A stretch of DNA of 64,000 nt, taken from NCBI RefSeq assembly GCF_008831285.2, contig NC_045138.2, positions 6,725,205-6,789,204 on the forward strand, read 5' to 3'. Shown here piece after piece: positions 44,579 to 56,658 of this stretch. Position 1 is the first letter of the stretch. Each line of letters starts with the position of its first letter. Origin of the DNA: Nymphaea colorata. Taxonomy: Eukaryota; Streptophyta; Magnoliopsida; Nymphaeales; Nymphaeaceae. Both the position numbers and the translations under genes were made by a program. The notes below the pieces were generated by a model. It saw only the letters and a program-made list of their open reading frames with translations. It was not told where the DNA came from and ran no database searches.

Positions 44579-47500
44579 TCAACCAAAACTGGAAGCCAGA
44601 GTTCCTCGTCTTCGCAGGTAATCCTCCAGGCACTTGTCCTTTGTGATCTGGGCAATGCTCTTCCGCATACTGCTCGTAGATAGTGAGTCCTCTTCTACAT
44701 CAAGCAATGCAAGGTCGAGGTAAGATTGAATATTAGGCGCAGGGAATGCTTCATCTTCTAGGCCATCTAGCTCCTCGGAATCAATGCAAATTTGAAATTT
44801 TGCCCACTTTGCCACATCTTCATCTCCTTGGAGTAACTTCAAAACCTACTTCAGAAAGTGGACAACTTAATGCGCCACAAAAAACTAAGAAAAAAATGCT
44901 TAAGCAAGCCAATTTCCACAACCCAAAAGAATTATATACTTCAATTGATATTTCACCAACATTTGCATACTAATTTGTACAATAACACTTGTGCAACTGG
45001 GTGTTAAAAATCACTTGGTTTGGACAAGCATAGACATCTCCAAAATAGTGGTTGTGTTGATGAATGTACATTTTTCTTTAACACCAAGTGATTCTTGTAT
45101 AAATTTTTTAAGGGTAAACTGCCATGATGTTGACTGTAAGTTAAGCAAATGTGAAGTTGTGAACTGAAATTTTTTGCATATGTCCTGAGACAAGATCGAA
45201 TTAACAAGAAGATGCAGATACAAGGCCAAGTAATCACCACATCCATCCGAGGCCTGAAACGTGGTGCACGTCTCAGACATGTCAAAGCAGCTAGCATCAT
45301 CCTTGTCATCTGACTAGCATCGTAGTTTTTGCCTAATGTTGGATCAAGGACCTTATCAAATTCTCCCTTCTGTAGAAGTGGCATGGCCTGTTCATTAATT
45401 CAAGAGAAGCAGAAGCCAGAAGTCATGGAATCATCAGGTTGAAAAAGCATGGGATTAATAATGTGGGTCCTGTGTTTCAGCAAAAGAAATAAATAAGTTC
45501 TTACCCACATGACCAAGCTTTCTCGGCCTTTTGGAGATTCATTACTGATTGGCTTCCTCCCTGATAGTAGCTCAAGAAGAACAACACCAAAGGAGTATAC
45601 ATCAATTTTATCATTTACCTTTCCATGCATAAAATACTCGGGTGCCAAATACCTGTAATGAAAAAAATAAACCATTGTTAGCATCCCTGTTAAGAAAAGC
45701 TTTTTTCCAATGACTTATCAAGTCATTCATGGAAGAACAGGAGAAGATACAAACCCAAAAGTCCCAGCAACATCATTGCAAGTTATATGAGAAGATACAG
45801 GCACCCACTTGGCTAGACCAAAATCGGACAACTGAAAACTCCACAAAAGACAAATGGTGTAACGAGATATGTAGGAACAAGCAGTGGAAGAAATAAGTTT
45901 TCTAGTATAAACATCATACCTGAGCCTCAAAGGAATCAGAGAGAAGTATATTTGATGACTTAACATCCCTATGTACCACTGGAGGGGAATTGGCATTATG
46001 AAGATAAACTAGTGCGCGAGCCACGCCAACTGCGACTTTGTACCTCTCCGCCCAAGAAAGGAAGTGTTTGTCCTTTGAACCTGGATAAAAATAAAAAACA
46101 TGTGTAAGAAAGCAAACATTGTAGCATACAGCGATCATTGTCAAAATGGCACTCACCGTGAAGGTTTTCTTCCAGGCTGCCTCTAGATAGGAAATCATAG
46201 ACAAGCAGAAAACTACTTTTCGTGAAACAAAAGCCAACCAAAGATATTATATTCTTATGCTTGAGAGTAGTGGCCATTTCAATCTCCAGAAGGAATTCTT
46301 TCCAAGCATCATTGGAGGACTTCAAGATTTTCACAGCTAATTCTCTGCCATCACAAAGACAACCCTTGTACACACGGCTGCTGCCTCCTTTACCAACCAA
46401 ATTGTCTATTGTGAAAAACAAAGATCTAATTAGATGAAACCAGAACTCAACGACAAGTGATTTTGACATTGAAGAATGGGTTACCAAGAGGATAGAAAAC
46501 CTGATGAGAATTGTGATGTAGCACGTGCAAGCACTTCATAGCTGAACAATCTACAAGCAGAAGCATGCCGATGATAAAGAGTCTTCAGCTCCTTTGGTAA
46601 ATTTTCATACTCCTTTTGAGGCTTCCTGTCATCTATACAATCTGTAGGAACTAATTCCCGTCGTCTATTGCTATTACAAGCATTACCAAAGGCAGGTGCA
46701 GAGGTATTCTTTTTCTTAGATTTGTAATCTGAAGTTATTGCTGCAGAATACCTGCTTGGCAGCTGCATAGCCCATTGAACAACAGAAATCTGGCTTGTTG
46801 AATTGGGATCTCCTCTGTTTGGTAAAAATTTTCTTCTTAGAAGGGGCCAACCAGGTTTTAACTCCGACATCTCGTTCATCAGGAGAGGAATAGGATTTGA
46901 TGCAGCTCCTAGCTTTTGAACTGGAACGAGCGCCCATTCCTTTTTAGCATCGGTAGTTGGACAGTCGCTGCTTATGCAAGGCTTCCGGCCTAAAGAATCA
47001 GCTTTTTCCTTGTTGTTGACAGCCTTGTCCTTTCCTCTTCCCTCTGCTTCAATTTTGCAAACTTGGCAGGTGTCTTTTGGAGTATTCAACTTGAAGGCAT
47101 CAGTAAAGACTAAGCCACCTTCATCGTAACTATTCACAGAGGGTGAATCTCTGGTTCCAGTGGACATCCGAGTACGAAATTGAGGTGAATCTCCTGACTC
47201 AGAGCACGTTCCGCTGTCTTCATTCGTTGACGCATCATCAGAACTATTACTCAAAACCTTGGAACTCTTGCTTAATGTCCTCTGTAGCACACCAAATATC
47301 TTAGTTCTGCGTGATTCATCTAGGACACCTGTTCGACAAAGAACAGGGTGTTCAGTAGGTAGCTTGATCGCGTACCTGCAAATATCATCATACGAATGAA
47401 CTGCTATAAAACTGCAAAAGAAACCTTGACGATTTAATGCCGATGCTTCTCTTTGAAACATAACTTTTCCATTACTGACAGCCAAAATTGAACAGCTTTT

Positions 47501-48719
47501 TGGTAATTGTCTAGCACAATATCGAGCAATTGAAACAGAGGACCTGGAACATGAACAGAATACAACAACAATTAGAAAATAAAAGTACCGGACAAAGGAA
47601 AAGACAGTGTATCTGGTTGTACCCAAGGGTGCTGTTCTTGGATGCACCGACTATAACTGTTGATGCGCCAAAAGTCTTTGCCTCCTGCGCTAAAGTTTTG
47701 CGAACCGAAGGACCACGAGAGATCTTAACCTTAAGATCCACCTAGGGGAATAGAACACCATATATGCCATGTTTACTTTTTCTTGAATCAAACTGAAAGA
47801 TCAATTTTCGTGAAAAAAACAAAGGAAAATCCGGCAAGAACTTAACGGGAGACTGAAACGAAGACAAACCTGTTTCAAATTGCAGAAGCCTTCATAGACC
47901 GAGAGAACAGAGTCGAATGTGTTTACCAGACAAACGACAGAAGATTTGTCTCTTGTGTGAACCTCCCCTGAACAAATAACTCCAATTTTTCAATAAGATT
48001 GACACGTCTATGAGATAATTCTTCCTTTATCCAACGAAAAAGTAATGTAAAAAAAAAAGAGTCTTAGATAAACCACCACCAAAGACCACAATACAGACTT
48101 GGAGAATACAAACAAAACTTTTCCAAACTTTTGGCAACCAAGTTTACTGATTCCATTGGGTGCCTCCATGCCCACAATAGCAGAGGACAACCAAAACGCG
48201 AAAGAAAGAACCAGCCGCCTTAAATTGCAGCAACTGCAACTATAAAGGCCATAACAAGATCCAACCGACACCCCACCCAAAATGTTCAAACAAAAGTCCA
48301 ACAAACCCGAATTCATAAACACCATGGAAGAAAACCGAAATCCGGAAAAGGAAACGAAGGTGAAAACATAGAGGTTCATAAACTCCATAGGAGAAAAACC
48401 GAAATCGAGAAGACAAAACCAAGGGTGAAAACAGGGAGTAAGAAAACAAAAACTCCATTGGAAGGTAGGAAACAGTATGAACAGAAGCCAAATGATATCA
48501 CATATTTAGTAGCCTCAGCCTTCAGTTACAGATCATTCCAACGAACAGATCGTCACTTTCCATAAACTCAAAATAAGGACAAAAATCCTAAAACACAGAA
48601 CGTGAATGAAGCAATGAAATGGTGTTTAAAAAAAAAATGGCATCAAAAACCTTTAAAGAGAACGACTCAAATAAACCATGAACTTGCCAAAATAACTAGG
48701 ATTAATAACGAGAAAAAAG

Positions 48720-48768
<49 letters not shown>

Positions 48769-49222
48769 AGAAGCAACAAAATGGTGTTTAATAAAAAGCA
48801 AAACCACATCAAGGAATACGACTCAAAAGCAACATCAAAACCATGAATTTGCGGAATATAATTATGACTAATAACCAGAAAAAATAGTGAGAGAGAGAAG
48901 AGAGAGAAAGCGAAAAGGTGCTTAATAGAAAGCAAAAACCACGCCAGGAAACCATGAACTTTCCCTGATTAATAACCAGAGAAAACACAGAGAATGAGAA
49001 GAGAGAGAGGGTGGGAGGAGAGAGACAAGAGAGAGAGAGAAAGGCGATACCTGGGTTTTTCAGGACATGAAGAGCAATAACTCGATCTCCTGGCTGGGCA
49101 ACTTTGACAAGCGCCCAAGTGAGCAATTCCTTGCTCTGAGAATCCAGATTCACCCCGACCAAAACCGTCTTCTCTGCACCACCATCTACTCCGTTCTTCT
49201 CCAAATTCCCCATTTTCGTCAT
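44579..49222 (-). CDS. Receptor-like cytoplasmic kinase with N-terminal universal stress protein (USP) domain
   Basis: Eleven exons on the minus strand: 49222-49051, 47967-47870, 47741-47623, 47543-47425, 47328-46501, 46405-46157, 46080-45920, 45831-45755, 45652-45505, 45387-45238, 44845-44579; 2388 nt, 795 residues, all phases matching. Residues 15-155 form a USP / adenine-nucleotide alpha-hydrolase-like domain ([52 protein letters not shown]). Then about 270 Ser-rich residues. The kinase domain has the Gly loop [11 protein letters not shown] (450-460), Lys471 in [13 protein letters not shown] (565-572), DFG (585-587), APE (611-613), and [16 protein letters not shown]. All catalytic residues are present, so it should be an active Ser/Thr kinase. 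No signal peptide or membrane helix is seen, so it is cytosolic. Plants have several such USP-RLCKs with poorly known roles. The 47329-47424 intron is uncertain: it is 96 bp and in frame, so retention would give 827 residues. Confidence 0.92.
48312..48443. repeat. Two-unit tandem repeat in kinase intron 1
   Basis: TTCATAAACACCATGGAAGA ... GGTGAAAACATAGAGG is followed by TTCATAAACTCCATAGGAGA ... GGTGAAAACAGGGAG; unit about 64 bp. Confidence 0.75.
48606..49035. repeat. Three degenerate tandem units with (GA)n in kinase intron 1
   Basis: Each unit of about 110-150 bp has in order AATGGTGTTTAA (or AGGTGCTTAATA), an AAACC-rich stretch, ACCATGAACTTGCC / ACCATGAATTTGCG / ACCATGAACTTTCC, ATTAATAACGAG / CTAATAACCAG / TTAATAACCAG, then a GA run. 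The longest GA run is 48729-48765. The array ends at the splice donor of exon 1. Confidence 0.7.
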
Positions 49223-49780
49223 CCTTCCACCCCGTCACCCGCAGAATTCCTTCCTCTAAGCACTCACAGAAAAAACCAAACCCACGCCCCTTCCCTTACC
49301 AGCTACCAACATATTGTTCGTCGCGATCATACCAAGAGAGAGAAGTAGAAACTCCAGAGTATTGCTACTTAAACAGAACTGATGCAGATAGCAAGCGAGT
49401 TGGTGCTTTTTCTCCCCAGACGACCAATGTGGATTAAACAAGTTACCAAGTTCACCAGAGAGGGAGAGACAGAGAGAGGAGTTGCAGAACCGCAAGAAAC
49501 AGACTCTGCAACATGAAGAACAACACAGAGAGAGTGAGATGGCACTTTGCCGGTCTCTTTTTTCACGCAGAAACCGATCAAAAGAAACGGTGCACCACCA
49601 TCCTCAAATTGTGCGTGGAGAGAGAGAGAGAGAGAGGTTATGGTACCTGTTCCCTCGGCCATCCCTGGCAATATATTCCCACGAATGACGTCCGCGCCTC
49701 TCTCTCCCCATCTGCAATTTTTATTTTGTTTTCTTTCGTCTAAAATTTTATTTTACATAAAACCAAAATAATAATTATGA
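49223..49780 (-). promoter_or_regulatory. Upstream region of the USP-kinase gene
   Basis: Contains several (GA)n stretches (49450-49480, 49524-49540, 49616-49637) that read as CT repeats on the coding strand, common in plant core promoters and leaders. No distinct TATA box could be fixed. Overlapping small frames on both strands are repeat artefacts. Confidence 0.4.
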
Positions 49781-51036
49781 TTTTTCTTTTTTTATTGTCT
49801 TTGACAAATAAAATAAAGAAAGAAACAGACGACCCATTTCTGAATTTGTCTTTTATCAAATTACAATACTTCTTTTTCTGTTTTTATTTATTTATCGATC
49901 TAAAGAGTACAATGCTGTCGAGGGCGCCAAATACGTAAAACTACACTTCGCCATGTGATCTTTGAGTCAAACACCGGTGTTCATCAGGCACATTTATGAA
50001 TCCTAATCCTTAATTAATTAACTCAGATCATAAACAAATCAACTTTCTTTGAAGTTAATAATGATATGCATAACTAATGCTGCTGACTCAACTGATTTTT
50101 TACTAATCGATATTAAAAATATCAAAAAATATACATATTAAAAAATTAAAAAAAAAAACATAAAATTTATCAAAAATACAGGACCTAATTGGTTGCTATC
50201 CATTCAATTCGAACCAACCAATAAGTTAATTTTTTAAACAAAAATAACTCTTTATTACTGATTTTTTAAACTGTCGATTCGAGACAGGACTGACTGATAA
50301 ATCAAATCAGTCAAAACAAGTACAAGGCAGAGATGCCTCCTCGCACGCTTCTTACGAAATTTTCCTGTATTTTGGCGCAATTATTAAAACAATAAATAAT
50401 CACTTTAATGGAACTATTCATTTTACGTACAATCAAATTTGAATTATACAATTTAAGTTTATTTTTTGGCTCTAGGGTTATAAATTGCATTAGCCGCTTT
50501 CGACGGAACTACATTAGTAACATTTATAAGAATCAAACATATACAACCCTTACTTTGACCAGCCAATTTATTGCTTTTGAAGCTTTTATAATGCATTTAG
50601 CATGATAAAAACCAACAAAATTGAAACTCTTTTTTAGGTTTAACCCTTAAAAAAAAAAAAAAGTTAACTTACCAAATTTGATTTTATCTCTGACCTCCAG
50701 CTTCGAGATAACTAGAGATGTTATTTTTTTAATAAAATTTTTGAAAACATAGTCCGAATAACCTAAGAGGCGGTCGATTTGCGCTCGCATACAAAAATAG
50801 CTTTCCACAAAACCAGGCTTTTCTAAAAGTGGATCCAAACGAGACTTAAAATTCATCATATTTCAATTGTCTAAAAGTGGATCTATGCTAACAACAAGGG
50901 GTTTGTTCGTTTCATCATTTCTGTGCTAACTAACAACGCCAAACATGAGTTCCTCTTGTTCACTGGACAAGTAAATTTTGATAAAAGCAACCTTATAGAT
51001 CACATTTACATTATTACGCTTACAAAAATAAGCTAA

Positions 51037-51038
<2 letters not shown>
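49781..51038. other. Spacer without recognised gene
   Basis: A/T-rich. 50060-50310 contains TGATTTTTTAC, ATTCGAACCAACC and GATTCGAGACAGGA words resembling ends of degraded DNA elements. 50880-50960 (GGGGTTTGTTCGTTTCATC) resembles a Tourist-like end. No exon is supported. Confidence 0.4.
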
Positions 51039-51081
<43 letters not shown>

Positions 51082-51102
51082 GGAGAGAGAGAGAGAGAGA
51101 GC
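51039..51102. repeat. Compound (TA)20(GA)11 microsatellite
   Basis: TA run passing into GA run. Confidence 0.95.
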
Positions 51103-51213
51103 ATAATAAACTCATTAAGAGGCATAGTATGGATTAGATAGGGCGCATGTGAAAGGGTAGGTCCCTTGTTCATTCCTACCCTTGACATACCTTGGCGGGA
51201 CGTCGATACAACA

Positions 51214-51402
51214 AAAGGTAGAGTCAGAAATTTTATATGAGTAAGGCCAAATTAAAGTTTTTAAATTTTGAAAATCTCATTTTTCAAAATTTATATATAA
51301 AACAAGTGAATTTTTTAAAATTTATATGTATTTTTTTTAAATAAATTTTATAAAATAGAGTCGGGGTTCATGTGGGCCCTACCTTGGCTCGGTCCGTGGC
51401 AA
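51214..51402. mobile_element. GGCGGAGCCA-family MITE, diverged copy
   Basis: GGTAGAGTCAGAAATTTTAT at the left; GGGCCCTACCTTGGCTCGGTCCG at the right; family core (AGTTTTTAAATTTTGAAAAT, TAAAACAAGTGAATTTTTTA) between. Confidence 0.6.
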
Positions 51403-54058
51403 GACTCTGAGTAGGAGAAACGGATGCACCTTGGCCTTTTTATTTTCTCGGACCATGGGTTGTGAACCTCGTGCTCACAGAAAAACACTAAATAAACTCA
51501 TTAAAAAAAACTGGGTTGTTGTTAAAATTATAAATTATTATATTTGCCTTCGCTGACACTGCATGAATATAGACAAAAGGTTTTATTAAAAAGAAAACTC
51601 TTTTTTTTTTACTGGTTGTTGATTTAAAAAAATGACAATTTTGTCCTTTCTGGAGTAACCCACATGCCCTAATTTCTCCTAGTTGTTAACTGAGATATAC
51701 TAATTTGTGCCAGCAAGCAAAGGGTGGACCAATTTCCGGATTTCCAGGAAAGAGATACACATGATCCAAATCTATGGATCCTTAGATCCTGATCCAAACA
51801 GGAAAACCCATTTTCATTCTCTCCTTTTTGAAGTAAATCTGAGATGGAAACGGATATTTCTATCCATACCCGGAAAGTGAAACTCAATAACATCCCTGTC
51901 GGGTATGGAAGTGTGCATCTGGAAGAAGAAGGTCCACGATCCATATCAGATCCACAATTCTGGATCCAGACCCGATGAGGCTTGACATGTACGGATATTA
52001 GTTGGATTGATAAAAAAAGATGCTCTCTTCTCCTGAATACGATGCATTATTAACGCAAGGCACATTAAACAAGGCCTTTCTCCCGTGCAAATTAAGCTAC
52101 TAGTTAATATTGTAGGTGCCGACACCAGATCCAGATCCAAAATCCAAAATAAACTTGCCTGTATCAATACAAAACGATAATCACTTCTTATTTTAACTGT
52201 TCAATGAGATAACCAAAATTAAAAGAAAATCACAAGAAAAACAACAGAATAATCTCGAATAAATTTAAAAAATAATATTTGGATCCGCCAGTCTTGGTTC
52301 GCCGCGTGGTAGACTATATGTGCGTGGACCAATGAGCACCAACACTGATAAACCTGCAGTAAAGATCCATTTTTTAGCACTAGAGGTTCATGTTTACCAT
52401 GTCTTGTTCTGTTTAAAGAAATGTTTGGTATTGAACTCTTGACCTCCTTCAACTTGCGGTTGCCGCGTACTGCAAATCATAACAATACATTGTATTTTTG
52501 TCCTCGTTTCTTTTAAAAATTGCATGAAAACGCGCCAAAGATCACCTCGGATCTAAGATCCAACATATAGAATTGCGGCCCCGGCGAAGATCGTAAGATC
52601 CCCCGCGTGGCGGCAGCATTGGCAGAAGCAAAACACAGATTAAGCAAGGCCTGGATCATTAATTGTTTTATGTCTAGTTGCATTAATCAAGTGAGTTGGA
52701 TGTGGATTATTATATTAGGGCAAGCATCAGTACTGTGAAAAGCTTATAAACTAATAAATGGCACCATAATTTGAATGACCAGTGATTCATAATGTTCTTT
52801 TGTTCTTATTCTTCAGTCTCATGTTCGTTGCTCATAGATGGAAATCTTGCAAACGGTCCTGACCATTTGTATCTGGGTGCGCCTCTGATCGGACCCTGAT
52901 CTTGGTTTGTTCGTCTGGCCAAACTAGGTTAGGTCTAGTTGAGTATGGCGGTTTGAAATGCAACACATAGTTTATGGTATTTTTATAGACAATTTATAGT
53001 GCTTTCAGCGACATATTTTTAAACTCTAACCATCCAATAAGCTGATATATATATATATATATATATATAGTCTTTCACTGCATTTTTTGCCTTTTAAATT
53101 TACATTTTCTATATCTTTTTCCTTACATATATAATGGGAGGTAGTTTTTTCACCACATTTTGCCTTTCAATTTCATATTTACTTTTTATTTTTATTTTTA
53201 TTTTTATTTTCCTTACAACAGTCTTGCTCGTTCTAAATTGGTGGATGACGAGAGAACTTGAAAAACTAGTCTCAATGTCAGATTCAACTAACATATATAT
53301 AACGTCAAAATCAACTGTCAACTATGCGCATGTGCAAGCGTTAGTCGATAATTATGCAATGGACAGACATCGTGCCTCGTGGTATGCCTGCTGGTGGGTC
53401 ATACATGAAAACCCTGGTCTCATTTGGATTTTATTTAATTTCCTTTATATAATATATCTAAAATTTTAAAAATAATAAATGGGTGTTTGAAAGAAAATAA
53501 AAAAATTATTCACTAATATTAAAATATAAAATTATTTATAATTTTTTTGTTTATTAATTTTCTTTTAATCATCTATTATAATAGATGAGACCCCCATCAC
53601 ACATGATATGGTGAGCTTGGATAGCGACAATCATGTCATTCTAAGTCTTCAAATCGTATACTTTGGATGGCTTGAATTCAATAGAGAGAAATAATGCCTT
53701 CCTATTCCAAAGTTTTGTCTCAATTCAACGTGGCTTTTACCGACCGCTGCATGTGGAGGGCAAATGGCAGGAAAGAAGTTGTGAATGGTGTTAAGGCAAA
53801 CATCTGTGATTTAATTTATTTTTTTAATATAATATAATATATATATATATATATATAGTATAACCTTAATTATCTTGGGTTGCCATTCAACTCATAAGGG
53901 TCATGATGAACGGTAAAAAAAAAAGAAAGAAAAAGAATATAAACTTATTTAAATAAAAATATCAATCACTATTTTTCTTTCAATAATCTATATTGTAATA
54001 GATTAGAAATCCGGTGAACTTGGTTGGCCATAGTCATCATCCAAGTCGCACTCCACAT
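51403..54058. other. Spacer with (TA)n runs, no recognised gene
   Basis: 51660-52170 is rich in GGATCC / GATCCAAA words (TCTATGGATCCTTAGATCCT), probably an old element. (TA)n lies at 53046-53069 and 53832-53857. The plus frame 53134-53469 begins with a low-complexity IFIFIF tract and shows no domain. 52540-52640 is locally GC-richer without coding signal. Confidence 0.4.
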
Positions 54059-54059
54059 T

Positions 54060-54310
54060 AAGGCTGGGCATCAGGCCAGGCCGCCAGTGGGGTAGTTAAT
54101 ACTCGGCTTAGGTGGGTCAGATAAAATTTTTAAACATTTATTTTTTAATTTATATATATATATATATAATATTTTATTATAATTAATTATATTTATATAT
54201 TATTTTATATTAAAAAGTTATTTTTAAATTTATTCGGATTGAGCTAGATTTTGAGTTTTAATAGTCAGGAACGGCCTTGTTTTTGGATGTCGAGTCAGTA
54301 AAAAAAAAAA
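54060..54310. repeat. GGCTGGGCAT-type hAT-like element fragment
   Basis: Begins AAGGCTGGGCATCAGGCCAG, has a TA-rich core and ends GGATGTCGAGTCAG. It resembles 55000-55315 and 22221-22575 (shared TTTAATTTAT, AATATTTTATTA, AATTATATTTATATA core). Confidence 0.5.
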
Positions 54311-54679
54311 AAAATCATGCCTGAAATCGGTTGAGAGAAATAATGCGTTCGTATTCCGAGTTCCGATCCCAATTCAACATGCTTTTGGCGACCACCACAT
54401 GTAGAGGGCCGCAAATGGGGAGAAGGAGGTTGTGTGAATGGTGTTAAGGGGAAGAAGATCGGGGATGAAGTCACTTTCTCATGACCTTGCCGTCATAACG
54501 TGGGGGTGGGCACTCGCCTGAGTTCGCCGCACAGGGAGCATGCCCATTAAATGCTCTTATCCTCCCAAGATCTAACCTCAACTAAAAATTAAAAAAAAAA
54601 ATCAATTAATGAGGTTTATTTGATGATGAAGGTGGCACACATGAACAATTAACTATGCTAAATAAAGTCCATTAAATTG

Positions 54680-54688
<9 letters not shown>

Positions 54689-54718
<30 letters not shown>
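54689..54718. repeat. (TA)15 microsatellite
   Basis: Uninterrupted TA run. Confidence 0.9.
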
Positions 54719-54721
<3 letters not shown>

Positions 54722-54999
54722 TTTATACACTTTTGTGGATTTTTTTATCAAAGTTTATACCAAGAAATTCTCGGGGACGGTTATGATTGAATGTTGGAAA
54801 GATTATTTGAACATGTTTCTTACTAAAAAATGGCAAACATTTTGATTGTTGATGTGCTTATCGTTATTTGTTTATTATCAATTATGCCTTAACCAAATTG
54901 GGTTCAACGGAGAACAACAAATCTAAATGTTGTCGATTTTTAGTGTTTTATGATCGCTTAATTTAATTTGTTAATTTATTATTAGTTTTATTGGCCATC

Positions 55000-55315
55000 G
55001 ACAGATATTTGATAAGTAGCCCAGAGAGAAAGCATCGGGCTGGCTCGATAATTTATCGGGTCCACTTGGTTGGGTCCCATAAACTTGAGTGGGTTCAACA
55101 ATTTGTTTTTAATATTTATTATATTTATATTTATATATAAATATAACATTTTATTACGATTAATTATATTTATATAATATTTTATATTAAAAATATTTTT
55201 TAATTTAATCCAAACGAACCCAAGCCTGATTTTAATGATTAAAGCAACATGAAACCTGAGCTTCGGATGTCGAGCCGGGCTCGTTATGGGCTGAGCCAAT
55301 AGGGCCGGCTGCTTA
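55000..55315. repeat. GGGCTGGCTCG-type hAT-like element fragment
   Basis: Ends rich in CATCGGGCTGGCTCG and GTCGAGCCGGGCTCG words around the same A/T core as 54060-54310 (CATTTTATTACGATTAATTA). Confidence 0.5.
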
Positions 55316-55424
55316 AAATAAACATCTTTTTATATGATGGGGCGCCTGTATCTGGAAATAAGAAAAGTTGAAGGTTCGACTTTCCGAATTATTATAAGAC
55401 GAGTTAGCGAAATTCGAAAATTTC

Positions 55425-55580
55425 CCGCTCTCTTATTCCCTTCACGGTGACGGGGCGGCAAAAGAACCCGTGAACCACGGCGCGCCACGTGTCCCGCGCG
55501 CCCCGTCGGCGAGAGCGGCAAAAGGAAAAGCGAACGGGAAAAAGAGAGCGGGAGAAGTACGGTGGGGCCCGCTTCCTTTT
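55425..55580. other. Short GC-rich island with G-box
   Basis: GC content rises sharply (GGTGACGGGGCGGCAAAAG, CACGGCGCGCCACGTGTCCC, GCGCGCCCCGTCGGCGAGAG). It contains CCACGTGTC, an ABRE/G-box core, and GTGGGGCCC near the right edge. It looks like a plant promoter, but no gene is recognisable on either side within this window. Confidence 0.45.
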
Positions 55581-56544
55581 CAAAAAAAAACCCGGACAGA
55601 GTTTCCCTTTTTATTTTATTTCTTACTTTTTCATGAATATTAAATTCTTATTTTGATTAATTTTTTTATTTTGGTCAAAGACTGGAACATGATGTTTAAA
55701 TATAAATATTCTTTCCGGTTGTTTTTTTCGAACGGATTTTTGGTGCTTGGAGCAACTTGAGGGGATCCGTAATTAAGGCCGCTGAACAAGGGAACCAAGA
55801 TACGCATTCAAAGCATTTTTTATATTTTGAGATATAAATCGATCGGAAATATAAGATAATGCTCAACATGTTGCGACATGTTCCTAGCAACGTTAACGTG
55901 GAGGCAACTCTTGCTGTTGAACATGTAAGAAAGAGGGACATTCTATGGGCGTTATTTCATGTGTTTGATTTTCTGTTCATATGATTGATTTTTATTCTAT
56001 AAAGTTTATGTGATATGGGTCGGCGAAATATGTGCAGTAATTATAAGAAAGTTGTCTGTCTGACTTTTTTTTTTTTTTTTTTTTTGTATAATTCACATGA
56101 TGTCACATGAAAACTTTTTCCCTTTTAAGATGATATCTGCTATATAACGATATGAGGTGTATAATGTAACTAGTTGGCTTAAGAAGACGATGAGAGCTCG
56201 ATCATTAATTTGATTCTTGTAAACACTACTCATCCAAGTTGCAAATAATATCAATTGAACCTCATCCACCTATGTCGTGAAACAACTTTGTATTCACGAG
56301 GCTGGAAGTTGGAACACTACGTGAGTGTATCATTAATCTATCTAAAATATTATAACAGATTCATAAAACACTAGAACTAGGTGTCCATGAAGTTGCCCCA
56401 AATTGTAGAATAAGCTCATGGAACACTTTGTCCATTTGCAAAACAACTCATTTGGAACCCGTAACAATATATTACTGTTTCATTTATTTATCTCAAAAAG
56501 TGGGCAAATTCATTGAACAATTTTTAAAATATTTAATAAGTTTA

Positions 56545-56658
56545 ATGGATCTTAAATTCATGGATTTAAGGTCCGACGGAAAGATTCCTGTCCTTGTTCA
56601 AACTACAGACTTGAGATCCTGGCAATCTAAGATCGCTAGGAATAAACAAACACACCAT
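56545..56658. repeat. Partial Tourist-like MITE (right end)
   Basis: Ends GGAATAAACAAACACACCA followed by TTA; the reverse complement TGGTGTGTTTGTTTATTCC plus GATCTTAGATT words matches the copy at 36727-36949. Confidence 0.45.

Noticed and set aside
48602-49770. Many short frames around kinase intron 1 and the upstream region
   Set aside because: Produced by GA repeats and by reading through the splice donor of exon 1; none continues the protein.
53134-53469. 111-codon plus frame with an FIFIFIF tract
   Set aside because: Low-complexity start, no similarity to a known family, no splice sites of note.
55365-55390. Possible tRNA gene (GGTTCGACTTTCC resembles a B box)
   Set aside because: No cloverleaf stems or A box could be fitted around it.
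55330-55521. 63-codon minus frame over the GC-rich island
   Set aside because: Arginine-rich translation of GC-rich DNA with no domain or splice context.
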